A stretch of 9,842 nt of DNA from Minisyncoccota bacterium (GCA_028694095.1 JAQUTZ010000016.1:1-9842), one strand, 5' to 3'. Counted from the first letter of the stretch, positions 1-6,268 are shown. Notes: generated by a model from the letters alone, not told the origin. Program-made: numbers and translations.

Positions 1-199
1 TTGCGGCCACGCTATTGCCATTTCCGATATGATTTGCGAATTGATTAAAGGTAAAACCCTTGATGACGCTTTAAAAGTCGGATACGAAGACATCAAAGAA
101 GAAATCGGCCCTGTTCCTCCGGTTAAAATCCACTGCGCCGCTTTGGCCCAGGCCGGAGTAAAGGCGGCGGTCGAAGATTATAAAAAAAAGAACAAATAA
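1..199 (+). CDS. iscU: IscU/NifU-type Fe-S cluster scaffold protein, C-terminal part
   Basis: The frame is open from base 2 to a TAA at 197-199, giving the last 65 residues; the 5' part is outside the window. Family members assemble [2Fe-2S] clusters on three conserved Cys in the cytosol and pass them to apo-proteins. Seen here: the second Cys in CGHAIA and the third in PPVKIHC, preceded by the conserved His. The two Cys are 44 residues apart, close to IscU (43) and without the insertion typical of SufU, so IscU/NifU-N is favoured. VPPVK stands where IscU has the LPPVK chaperone-binding motif. The C-terminus (AGVKAAVEDYKKK) is typical. The next gene starts 4 bases after the stop, so co-transcription is likely. 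The first conserved Cys cannot be checked. Confidence 0.88.
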   Translation, partial: CGHAIAISDMICELIKGKTLDDALKVGYEDIKEEIGPVPPVKIHCAALAQAGVKAAVEDYKKKNK

Positions 200-203
200 A
201 ACT

Positions 204-1514
204 ATGTACCAAATGCCTGATTTTCCCAAGATAAAACTTCCCAAGATAAAACTTCCGAAGATTTGGAAGTCCAGGGGCCTTTGGCTGATAGTTCTGACGG
301 TTGTTTTGTCTTCGTCTTTCGGATTTCTGGCCGGAAGCGTGGCTGGCAGCTTTTTATATCTCGAAGCCAAAGATTACCTGTCAAAATTTGAAATAAGCCT
401 GCCGGAATTCGGCGAGCAGGAAGAGACCGTAAAATATATTCCCCAGACCACCCACGAAGAGAAAATTATTTCTGCCGTGGAAAAAGCCTCACCTGCCGTG
501 GTCAGCATAATCGTCAGCAAGGACCTGCCGGTTTTCGAGGAGTACTACTACAATCCCTTCGGGGACGATTCGCTTTTCGATATTCAAATTCCCCAAAGGC
601 GGCAAATAGGAACCGAAGAGCAGGAAATCGGCGGGGGAACGGGATTTATCGTTTCCGAAGACGGGATGATACTGACCAATAAGCACGTGGTTTTGGATGA
701 GGAAGCTCAGTACACTGTTTTTACCAACGACGGAAAAAGCTTTGAGGCAAGGGTTTTAGCCAGGGATCCAGTCCAGGATTTGGCTATTTTAAAAATAGAG
801 ACGGAAAAATTAATAGACGGTTCCGGCGACTTAAAGCAAATATCCTTTCCGGTTATACGGCTGGGCGATTCCGAGAGCCTCCAAATAGGGCAGACCGCCA
901 TTGCTATCGGAAATGCCCTGGGTGAATTCAAAAATACCGTTTCTGTCGGCGTTGTTTCGGGATTGGATAGAACTATCACAGCTTCCGGAGCCGGCATCAC
1001 CGAAGTGATAGAGGAGGTCATTCAAACGGATGCTGCCATTAACCAGGGGAATTCCGGAGGGCCTCTTTTGGATTTAAGCGGCAAGGTGATAGGAATTAAC
1101 ACCGCTACGGTTATCGGCGCCCAAAGCATCGGCTTTGCCATTCCCGTAAATAAAGCAAAGAGGGACATTGAGCAAGTAATGGAAACAGGCAGCATAACCT
1201 ATGCTTTTTTGGGAATTCGCTATTTTACGATTACCCCTGAAGTCCAGGAAGCCAACGATTTGCCTGTAAGCGAAGGGGCGTGGGTATCCAGCGGAGACGG
1301 CGAGGCTGCCGTAGTCGAAGATTCGGCTGCAGACAAGGCCGGCATTTTGCAGGGAGATATAATTTTAGAGTTTAACGGCGAAAAACTAACCGCTGACAAT
1401 ACGCTTAGGGAAATGATTTACAATCAGTCTCCGGGTGACGTGGTGGATATGAAAGTATTAAGGGACGGAGAGGAAATGACTTTGCAAGCCACCTTGGAAG
1501 AGTGGGAGGGGTAG
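204..1514 (+). CDS. htrA: HtrA/DegP-type membrane-anchored serine protease with one PDZ domain
   Basis: 436 residues. HtrA proteases degrade misfolded proteins outside the cytoplasmic membrane. Layout: a short Lys/Pro-rich cytosolic tail (1-26) with a repeated KIKLP motif; one membrane segment (about 27-52); a linker; a trypsin-like protease domain (about 85-325); one PDZ domain (about 335-430). The triad is intact: His161 in TNKHVV, Asp192 in QDLAILKI and Ser284 in GNSGGPL, with the GGGTGF strand before the His. Length and single PDZ fit DegS/HtrA-like proteins of Gram-positives and CPR bacteria rather than two-PDZ DegP. The start ATG follows the scaffold gene by 4 bases and has no Shine-Dalgarno; ATG 213 (Met4) is the only nearby alternative. 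No heat-shock operator (CIRCE or HAIR) was seen. A degenerate homologue lies downstream at 4534. Confidence 0.95.
   Translation: MYQMPDFPKIKLPKIKLPKIWKSRGLWLIVLTVVLSSSFGFLAGSVAGSFLYLEAKDYLSKFEISLPEFGEQEETVKYIPQTTHEEKIISAVEKASPAVVSIIVSKDLPVFEEYYYNPFGDDSLFDIQIPQRRQIGTEEQEIGGGTGFIVSEDGMILTNKHVVLDEEAQYTVFTNDGKSFEARVLARDPVQDLAILKIETEKLIDGSGDLKQISFPVIRLGDSESLQIGQTAIAIGNALGEFKNTVSVGVVSGLDRTITASGAGITEVIEEVIQTDAAINQGNSGGPLLDLSGKVIGINTATVIGAQSIGFAIPVNKAKRDIEQVMETGSITYAFLGIRYFTITPEVQEANDLPVSEGAWVSSGDGEAAVVEDSAADKAGILQGDIILEFNGEKLTADNTLREMIYNQSPGDVVDMKVLRDGEEMTLQATLEEWEG
225..254 (+). repeat. Two exact 15-bp tandem repeats in the 5' end of htrA
   Basis: The unit cccaagataaaactt occurs at 225-239 and 240-254, and a diverged third copy begins at 255 (ccgaagattt). 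In frame it encodes Pro-Lys-Ile-Lys-Leu, giving a basic PKIKLPKIKLPKI stretch just before the membrane segment. This fits a positive-inside topology signal; whether copy number varies is unknown. Confidence 0.85.
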
Positions 1515-1563
1515 TGTAACAAGATTCCCGCTAATCCGTCATAATTTTAATATGAAGAATTCG

Positions 1564-1625
1564 ATGAATCTAACCGTTAACCTGTTGGTTGTCGTCGTTA
1601 GTAAACGGCGCACGGTTAGGTTCAT
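1564..1625 (+). other. Candidate structured RNA, compact three-way junction
   Basis: Outer stem: 1564-1577 pairs with 1612-1625, 14 bp with one G-U. Inside it are two hairpins: 1579-1582/1587-1590 (4 bp, loop TGTT) and 1593-1599/1604-1610 (7 bp with one G-U, loop AGTA). Only four junction bases (1578, 1591-1592, 1611) are left unpaired. The two T-G pairs become A-C mismatches on the other strand, so the fold is better as plus-strand RNA. No U-tract follows, so it does not look like a terminator. It may be part of the 3' UTR of htrA or a separate small RNA. I do not recognise a known family. Confidence 0.45.
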
Positions 1626-1654
1626 GTAGTTAACAAGCAAAGACAAAAATCACT

Positions 1655-1686
1655 GGACCTGGCCGAGCGCCAGGCCTTTTGATTTT
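1655..1686 (+). terminator. Probable intrinsic terminator after htrA
   Basis: A 6-bp GC-rich stem, cctggc 1658-1663 with gccagg 1669-1674, closes a 5-base loop. The stem is extended across an A-C mismatch by G1656-C1676 and a G-T pair, and is followed by TTTTGATTTT at 1677-1686. It lies 140 bases after the htrA stop and would end the iscU-htrA transcript before clpB. Confidence 0.55.
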
Positions 1687-1687
1687 A

Positions 1688-1765
1688 AGGCTCCAGCTCC
1701 GCTAACATCGGAGCTAGGCCTAAGCGGGAGGCGCGTCCGGCGAACATCCGGACCTTCTCCCGCTT
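1688..1765 (+). other. Two adjacent hairpins with matching loops in the clpB upstream region
   Basis: Hairpin A: agctccg 1695-1701 pairs perfectly with cggagct 1709-1715, loop CTAACAT, and is extended by CC/GG and AGG/CCT pairs with small bulges (1688-1721). Hairpin B: aagcgggag 1722-1730 pairs with ctcccgctt 1757-1765, then after an internal loop gtccgg 1735-1740 pairs with ccggac 1748-1753, loop CGAACAT. The loops differ at one base of seven while the stems differ. This suggests a paired protein- or RNA-binding element, or a structured RNA; no known riboswitch was recognised. The B hairpin is followed only by TTTCCTTT, a poor terminator tail. Confidence 0.5.
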
Positions 1766-1812
1766 TCCTTTCGGGGGGTTGATTTCCCTTAATTTTTTGT
1801 TAAACTGGATTG

Positions 1813-1821
1813 TGATACAAT
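1813..1821 (+). promoter_or_regulatory. Extended -10 promoter abutting the clpB start
   Basis: TGATACAAT matches an extended -10 (TGnTATAAT) at 8 of 8 defined positions except C for T, and ends on the base before ATG 1822. No good -35 lies 16-18 bp upstream (a T-run at 1793-1798). Transcription would begin near 1828, on the second in-frame ATG, which implies a leaderless mRNA. The alternative is that transcription starts further upstream and this match is chance. Confidence 0.5.
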
Positions 1822-4530
1822 ATGAATATGAACGGAGGAAACTTTACCCATAAAGCTCAAGAGGCGATTCTAGCCGCCCAAGACGCGGCCAGGCAGGCCG
1901 GTCAGCAGCAGGTCGATGCTCTGCATTTGCTTTTAGCGCTCATTTCCCAGGAAGGAAGCGTGGTTTTAACATTGTTGCAGAAGATGGCAGTAGATATTGA
2001 AGGATTGGAGAAAAAAACTAAAGCTGCTTTGGAAAAAATTCCCTCGGCAGCCGCTCCCCAGGCGATGGGCCAATTTTATTTAACCCAGGACATGAATAAG
2101 GTTCTGGAGCGGGCAAGACAGGAAGCCATGAAAATGGGAGACGAGTTCATGTCAGTCGAGCATTTCTTTTTGGCTCTGCTGGATAGCGACGTTAAAGCCA
2201 GAGACATTTTAGAAAAAGCAACTTTCTTGCAATCCGGGGGCGAGGGATTAAACTTCGGAAAACTTAATTACGAAGAAGCTTTAAAGGTTCTTTCTGAAAT
2301 CAGGGGAGGGACAAAAATTACCGACCCGGATCCCGAATCCAAATACCAGGTCCTAGAGAAATATTCCAAAAACTTAAACGAACTGGCCCGCCAAGGGAAA
2401 TTAGACCCGGTTATAGGACGGGACAATGAAATCAGAAGGCTGATGCAGGTTCTTTCCCGCAGAACTAAAAACAATCCTGTTTTAATAGGGGAAGCCGGAG
2501 TGGGAAAAACCGCTATTATCGAAGGATTGGCCCAGAAGATAATTAAGGGAGAGGTGCCGGAGTCTTTGAGGGGCAAAGACGTTATTTCCCTTGATTTAGG
2601 CTCTCTTGTGGCCGGTACCAGGTACAGGGGGGAATTCGAAGACCGGGTTAAGGCCTTATTGAAAGAAATCAGCAAAGCCGGAGGCAAATACATAATATTC
2701 ATCGACGAACTCCATACTTTAGTGGGAGCGGGAGCGGCTGAGGGCGCAATTGACGCCTCCAACCTTTTAAAGCCCGCTTTGGCCAGGGGAGAATTGAGGG
2801 CTATTGGAGCCACCACCTTAAAAGAATATCAAAAATACATTGAAAGGGATCCCGCTCTTGAGAGGAGGTTCCAGCCGATTTACGTGTCAGAGCCTTCCGT
2901 TGAAGATACCATTGCCATATTGAGGGGTATAAAAGAAAAATACGAAGTCCATCACGGAGTAAGGATTAAAGACTCGGCTTTAGTGGCTGCGGCCGAATTG
3001 GCAGCAAGGTACATTACAGACAGGTTTTTGCCGGACAAGGCAGTCGATTTAATGGATGAAGCCACCTCCGCTTTGAGGCTGGAAATAGAGTCTGAGCCTA
3101 CCGAGCTGGAGCAGCTTAAGCACGAAATTCAAAAGATTGAAATAGAAAAAGCTGCCATGAAGACGGAAAGCGGAGCTGCCGCTAAAAAGAAGATTACCGC
3201 CCTAAACCGGGAATTGGCTGACCTTAAAGACAAGGCTAATAACTTGGAGCTTAAATGGAAAACCGAAAGAGATTTAATACAGAAAATCAGGGGCCTGAGG
3301 AAAGAAGTGGAGAGTTTGACCTTCCAAACCGAAGTTGCCCAAAGGGAGGGCAATCTCGAAAAGGTGGCTGAAATAAAGTACGGGGAAATCCCCGAGCTTT
3401 TGAAGGAAATTCAAAAGAAGGAAAAAGAATTGATTCGTTTCCAGAAAAAGCACCGCATATTGAAAGAAGAAGTCGGAGAGGAGGACGTGGCCAGGGTGGT
3501 TTCCCGCTGGACGGGGATACCCTTAACCAGGTTGATAGAGGAAGAAGCTAGAAAACTGGAGAAAATGGAAGGCATTTTATCCAAGAGGGTTATTGGCCAG
3601 AAAGAAGCCATAGTGGCCGTCTCCAACGCCATTAGACGCTCCAGGGCCGGTATTTCAGAGCAGAACCGCCCCTTGGGGTCTTTCCTATTTTTAGGACCGA
3701 CCGGAGTTGGAAAAACCGAAACCGCCAGAGCGCTGGCCGGATTTCTTTTCAACGACGAGTCATCCTTAGTCAGGCTGGATATGTCAGAATATATGGAAAA
3801 GCACACGGTTTCTAAAATTATCGGCTCTCCTCCGGGTTATGTCGGATACGATGAAGGGGGCCAGCTGACAGAGAAAATCAGGAGAAGGCCCTATTCGGTT
3901 ATTCTTCTGGATGAAATAGAAAAAGCCCATCCCGACGTCTTTAACATTCTTCTGCAGATATTAGAGGATGGAAGATTAACCGACGCTAAAGGCAGAACAG
4001 CTTCCTTTAAAAACGCCATCTTGATAATGACTTCCAACATAGGCTCAGAATATATAGCCAAGATGAGCGCTTTGGGATTTTCCGAAGATTCAGCAGAAGG
4101 GGAGAAAAAAGGCTTGAAGAGTAAAGTAATGGACGCCTTAAAAGAAAGCTTCAGGCCGGAATTTCTGAACAGGATAGACGAAATCGTCATCTTCGATTAT
4201 CTTGGAAGAGAAGAAATTAAGGAGATAGTTGAATTGGAATTAAACAAGGTCATAGGAAGGCTGGCGGGCAAGGACATCAGCATTAAAATCAACCAGCCGG
4301 CTAAAGAACTTTTGGCCGAAAAAGGGTTTGATCCGCACTTAGGAGCAAGGCCTCTTAAAAGAGTAATTCAAAAACTGGTTTTAGATCCTCTTGCTCTAAA
4401 GATAGTTTCCGGAGAGATAGGCGGCAGTGATAAGATTGTTATTGATGTCGAGGATAGCAGGATAGTTTTCAGGACTCCCCAGGACTTAGTTAAGAAGAAT
4501 AAAAAAACAGAGAAGATCTCGGTTTCTTAA
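1822..4530 (+). CDS. clpB: ClpB-type AAA+ disaggregase carrying a ClpC-like LGF loop
   Basis: 902 residues, close to the usual 860-880. ClpB hexamers thread aggregated proteins through a central pore, usually with DnaK. N-domain repeats 1-150; first AAA+ with Walker A GEAGVGKT (223-230), Walker B IDELH (Asp295-Glu296), pore Tyr268 and Arg fingers in ERDPALERRF; coiled-coil middle domain about 415-540; second AAA+ with Walker A GPTGVGKT (625-632), Walker B LLDEIE (Asp697-Glu698), pore GYVG (672-675), sensor-1 Asn739 and sensor-2 GARPLKR (841-847). The 402 residues between the two Walker lysines fit ClpB (about 400), not ClpC (about 340). Odd: Leu751-Gly752-Phe753 sits where ClpC has its ClpP-binding loop. 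Start may be ATG 1822 or ATG 1828; neither has a Shine-Dalgarno. GGAGG at 1834 lies inside the gene. Confidence 0.95.
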   Translation: MNMNGGNFTHKAQEAILAAQDAARQAGQQQVDALHLLLALISQEGSVVLTLLQKMAVDIEGLEKKTKAALEKIPSAAAPQAMGQFYLTQDMNKVLERARQEAMKMGDEFMSVEHFFLALLDSDVKARDILEKATFLQSGGEGLNFGKLNYEEALKVLSEIRGGTKITDPDPESKYQVLEKYSKNLNELARQGKLDPVIGRDNEIRRLMQVLSRRTKNNPVLIGEAGVGKTAIIEGLAQKIIKGEVPESLRGKDVISLDLGSLVAGTRYRGEFEDRVKALLKEISKAGGKYIIFIDELHTLVGAGAAEGAIDASNLLKPALARGELRAIGATTLKEYQKYIERDPALERRFQPIYVSEPSVEDTIAILRGIKEKYEVHHGVRIKDSALVAAAELAARYITDRFLPDKAVDLMDEATSALRLEIESEPTELEQLKHEIQKIEIEKAAMKTESGAAAKKKITALNRELADLKDKANNLELKWKTERDLIQKIRGLRKEVESLTFQTEVAQREGNLEKVAEIKYGEIPELLKEIQKKEKELIRFQKKHRILKEEVGEEDVARVVSRWTGIPLTRLIEEEARKLEKMEGILSKRVIGQKEAIVAVSNAIRRSRAGISEQNRPLGSFLFLGPTGVGKTETARALAGFLFNDESSLVRLDMSEYMEKHTVSKIIGSPPGYVGYDEGGQLTEKIRRRPYSVILLDEIEKAHPDVFNILLQILEDGRLTDAKGRTASFKNAILIMTSNIGSEYIAKMSALGFSEDSAEGEKKGLKSKVMDALKESFRPEFLNRIDEIVIFDYLGREEIKEIVELELNKVIGRLAGKDISIKINQPAKELLAEKGFDPHLGARPLKRVIQKLVLDPLALKIVSGEIGGSDKIVIDVEDSRIVFRTPQDLVKKNKKTEKISVS

Positions 4531-4533
4531 ACA

Positions 4534-5295
4534 ATGTCAAAAACAATCCTCAAAGCGCTTGCGGTATTCCTATTGGGAGTTTTAGGCGGGGTCTGGTCGC
4601 AGACCTCCCTTTTGCCTTATCTGGCTGAAAATTCTCTTTTCCAGAATCTTATTTCCCTTGATTATTTGGGAGAAAGGCAGGTGACGGTCAATCCCACTCA
4701 GACGATTACCGTTCAAGAGAATACCGCTTTGACGCAGACTGCAGAAAGGGTGGATAAAACGGTTGTGGGAGTGAGAACGGAAACAGTTGATGGAAAAATA
4801 CTGGAAGGTTCCGGCCTTGTGGTGACCTCGGACGGCCTTATCGTTACCTTGGCTGATTTGGTTCCCCAGGGTTCGGAATTCTACTTTTACGTGGACGGCC
4901 AGTGGCCTTCTTACCAAATATTGAAGCGGGATTTGGAAAACAATTTGGCCCTGGTAAAACTGGGTGAGGGGGGATTGAGTACTACCGGTTTTGCTGATTT
5001 AAATAAAACTAAGATAGGGGAAAGAGTTTTACTATTAGAAATGGAGTTCGAGGAGGTAGAGGCAGCTACCGGTACCGAGATGCTGTTACTGCCGGTTCCC
5101 AATATTGCCGTAAACGAAGGAATTATTTCCTCTATTTCAGAGGATGTCGTTAAAACGAATATTCAGGATTCCCAGGCGGCCGGCAGTCCTTTGTTTAATA
5201 TAGCAGGGGATATAATCGGCCTCAGTCAGGTTAATGAAAACGGCAGAGTTTCCGCCATACCTATATCAGTAGTTCGCAGTTTTGTAGGATTTTAG
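4534..5295 (+). CDS. Membrane-anchored HtrA-like pseudoprotease
   Basis: 253 residues: one N-terminal membrane segment (about 5-21), a linker with Thr/Gln-rich sequence (about 50-70), then a trypsin-like fold (about 70-250) with no PDZ domain. The fold is shown by GSGLVVTSDGLIV (92-104) and by SPLFNIAGDIIGL (218-230), which align with the HtrA upstream. All triad residues are changed: His to Asp108 (TLADLV), Asp to Asn137 (ENNLALVKL) and Ser to Ala216 (QAAGSPL). It is therefore probably not a protease; a binding, scaffold or regulatory role outside the membrane is inferred. It starts 3 bases after the clpB stop, without a Shine-Dalgarno, so it is probably translated from the clpB mRNA. The intact frame and conserved core argue against a decaying gene. 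Confidence 0.85.
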   Translation: MSKTILKALAVFLLGVLGGVWSQTSLLPYLAENSLFQNLISLDYLGERQVTVNPTQTITVQENTALTQTAERVDKTVVGVRTETVDGKILEGSGLVVTSDGLIVTLADLVPQGSEFYFYVDGQWPSYQILKRDLENNLALVKLGEGGLSTTGFADLNKTKIGERVLLLEMEFEEVEAATGTEMLLLPVPNIAVNEGIISSISEDVVKTNIQDSQAAGSPLFNIAGDIIGLSQVNENGRVSAIPISVVRSFVGF

Positions 5296-5316
5296 ATTAA
5301 TCCGTTAGTTTAAATT

Positions 5317-5346
5317 AAAAAGCCTCCGGTGAGCCGGAGGCTTTTT
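5317..5346. terminator. Strong bidirectional intrinsic terminator
   Basis: A perfect 13-bp stem, 5317-5329 with 5334-5346, closes the four-base loop TGAG. The A-run on the left and T-run on the right make it work on both strands. It lies 21 bases after the pseudoprotease stop and 2 bases from the stop of the minus-strand small gene, so it ends both converging transcripts. Confidence 0.93.
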
Positions 5347-5348
5347 GT

Positions 5349-5567
5349 TTAATCGTCGTGGGGAGGGACTTTTATCGTAGTGAACCGCGGGACCTTGATA
5401 GTAGCTACGGTTTTTCTGCATCTGGGGCAGTAGCTGACGGTGCGGTTATTGTCGTCCTCTCCGAATCTCAGTCTTTCTCCGCAAAAATGGTATCTGTCGC
5501 CGATATTGGCTTCGCCGACGTCTTTCAGCTTGAGTTTTTTGGCAATCTTCCTGTATTTTCCCGACAA
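5349..5567 (-). CDS. Small basic Cys-containing protein, possible zinc ribbon, TTG start
   Basis: 72 residues, not recognised. A Lys/Arg-rich N-terminus (1-16) is followed by HFCGERL (His27, Cys29) and YCPRC (Cys47, Cys50), which together could bind one zinc ion; the C-terminus holds TIKVP twice. The start is TTG at 5565-5567, chosen because AAGGAGG lies 8 bases upstream, the only strong Shine-Dalgarno in the window, with a promoter further up. The stop is 2 bases from a terminator. These signals make it a real gene rather than a shadow; a 112-codon frame on the plus strand over the same region has no such support. Nucleic-acid binding is only a guess from charge and Cys pattern. Confidence 0.72.
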   Translation of the reverse strand: MSGKYRKIAKKLKLKDVGEANIGDRYHFCGERLRFGEDDNNRTVSYCPRCRKTVATIKVPRFTTIKVPPHDD

Positions 5568-5575
5568 TTTAGATT

Positions 5576-5582
5576 CCTCCTT
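5576..5582 (-). promoter_or_regulatory. Shine-Dalgarno that decides the TTG start
   Basis: AAGGAGG on the minus strand, with 8 bases (aatctaaa) between its last G and the TTG at 5567. It is a perfect anti-16S match, in contrast to the other genes of the window, none of which shows a clear site. Confidence 0.85.
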
Positions 5583-5604
5583 GTTTTGAAAGTGGCTAAT
5601 AAAA

Positions 5605-5634
5605 ATACTATCTTATATTTCGTCTCGAAGTCAA
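5605..5634 (-). promoter_or_regulatory. Promoter of the small Cys-containing gene
   Basis: TTGACT (5629-5634) as -35 and TAGTAT (5605-5610) as -10, spaced 18 bp, reading leftward. Transcription would begin near 5598, about 31 bases before the TTG start. The promoter lies in the 91-base gap after the toxin gene, so this gene can be expressed apart from the toxin-antitoxin pair. Confidence 0.6.
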
Positions 5635-5658
5635 GGAGAGCTGTGCTGCGTCTGGATT

Positions 5659-5913
5659 TTATTTATACACGCCCTGGCGATGTCCGATACGGATAATCAT
5701 AATAAGCAGAATTTTTTTATAAACTTTATAAATTATCCTATATGGCCAAATCCGATAAGAATAAAGTCCCTTCAGGTCGCCTTGCATCTTTTTACCAGAA
5801 AGGGGATCGTTTGAGATGATTGTTAGGGCGGTTAAAATCCTTTTTCTTTTTTCAGGACCGATGGCATTAAGGTCTTTTTGTGCTTTTTCGGAGAATTTTA
5901 ATTGCCAGGCCAT
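5659..5913 (-). CDS. relE: RelE/ParE-family toxin
   Basis: 84 residues, normal for the family. RelE-type toxins cut mRNA in the ribosomal A site; ParE members of the same fold poison gyrase. Seen: N-terminal FSEKAQKDLNAI helix, then the core KGLYSYRIWPYRIIYKV (48-64) and the C-terminal IRIGHRQGVYK (74-84). Arg54, Arg59, Arg79 and Tyr83 fall where RelE has its catalytic basic residues and terminal Tyr, which favours an RNase over a ParE-like activity. The ATG follows directly on the antitoxin TAA with no gap and no Shine-Dalgarno, so translation is probably coupled to the antitoxin, keeping toxin below antitoxin. YoeB/Txe-like activity remains possible because the partner is YefM-like. Confidence 0.9.
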   Translation of the reverse strand: MAWQLKFSEKAQKDLNAIGPEKRKRILTALTIISNDPLSGKKMQGDLKGLYSYRIWPYRIIYKVYKKILLIMIIRIGHRQGVYK

Positions 5914-6222
5914 TTAATCATTTTTATTGGTTGCTATATACCCGTATTTAGCCATTATGTCATCAAGGGTAGCCCATTTTTTGTAATCACCCGTTTCTAC
6001 CGCCTTATCTATCTTTTTAATATCTTTTTTCAGGTCGGGGAATTCCCTCTTAATTTCTATGGTTTCTTGCCAAGATTCAAACTCTTCGGCAGACATAACG
6101 ACAACTTTCGGTTTGCCCTTTTCAGTTAGAGTATAATAAGTAGAAGGTTTTTGGACCTCTTCAGCTATTTTGAATATTTTTTTTCTCCCTTCAGATATGG
6201 GTAGGGTGGTTTTTACTTCCAT
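5914..6222 (-). CDS. Phd/YefM-family antitoxin
   Basis: 102 residues. Phd/YefM antitoxins bind their own operator with the N-terminal half and wrap the toxin with an unstructured C-terminal tail. Seen: PISEGRKKIFKIAEEV (8-23) as the first helix, then a beta strand YYTLTEKGKPKVVVMSAEEFESWQE characteristic of the fold (29-53, given by position), and a Lys/Asp-rich tail (58-102). Pairing a Phd/YefM antitoxin with a RelE toxin is common. The gene opens the pair, ends in TAA directly before the toxin ATG, and has its own promoter and operators upstream. No Shine-Dalgarno is near the ATG. The lamin-tail gene ends only 65 bases upstream, so read-through from it could also feed the pair. Confidence 0.9.
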   Translation of the reverse strand: MEVKTTLPISEGRKKIFKIAEEVQKPSTYYTLTEKGKPKVVVMSAEEFESWQETIEIKREFPDLKKDIKKIDKAVETGDYKKWATLDDIMAKYGYIATNKND

Positions 6223-6250
6223 AGTACATTGAATAAATATTTATCCTATA

Positions 6251-6268
6251 TGTACATAATAACGTACA
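6251..6268. promoter_or_regulatory. Paired TGTACA-type operators of the antitoxin
   Basis: TGTACA at 6251-6256, within the 8-bp palindrome ATGTACAT (6250-6257), and CGTACA at 6263-6268 are 12 bp apart centre to centre. They flank and overlap the -10 and lie in the spacer, so binding would block RNA polymerase. YefM-YoeB of E. coli is known to use two TGTACA cores at this spacing. A third, weaker AGTACA lies at 6223-6228 and a 12-bp AT palindrome (ataaatatttat) at 6233-6244. Confidence 0.7.

Noticed and set aside
1568..1621. Possible integron attC site: ATCTAAC and GTTAGGT match the RYYYAAC and GTTRRRY boxes at the ends of an inverted repeat.
   Set aside because: The pairing continues past both boxes (ATGA/TCAT) and the interior forms two hairpins rather than the R/L box layout with extrahelical bases. 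No integrase or cassette-like gene is near; the match is probably chance.
1702..1747. Mini-ykkC (guanidine-II) riboswitch suggested by two adjacent hairpins.
   Set aside because: The loops are CNAACAT, not the ACGR tetraloops of that family, and the gene downstream is not guanidine related.
1515..1821. CIRCE or HspR (HAIR) heat-shock operator before clpB.
   Set aside because: Neither TTAGCACTC-N9-GAGTGCTAA nor CTTGAGT-N7-ACTCAAG is present; the inverted repeats found have other sequences.
1834..1838. GGAGG as a Shine-Dalgarno for a later clpB start.
   Set aside because: No ATG, GTG or TTG lies in frame at a suitable distance, and a later start would remove the conserved N-terminal FTHKAQEA motif.
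5358..5696. 112-codon plus-strand frame over the small minus-strand gene.
   Set aside because: It has no ribosome site, overlaps the toxin gene end, and runs against a gene with promoter, Shine-Dalgarno and terminator.
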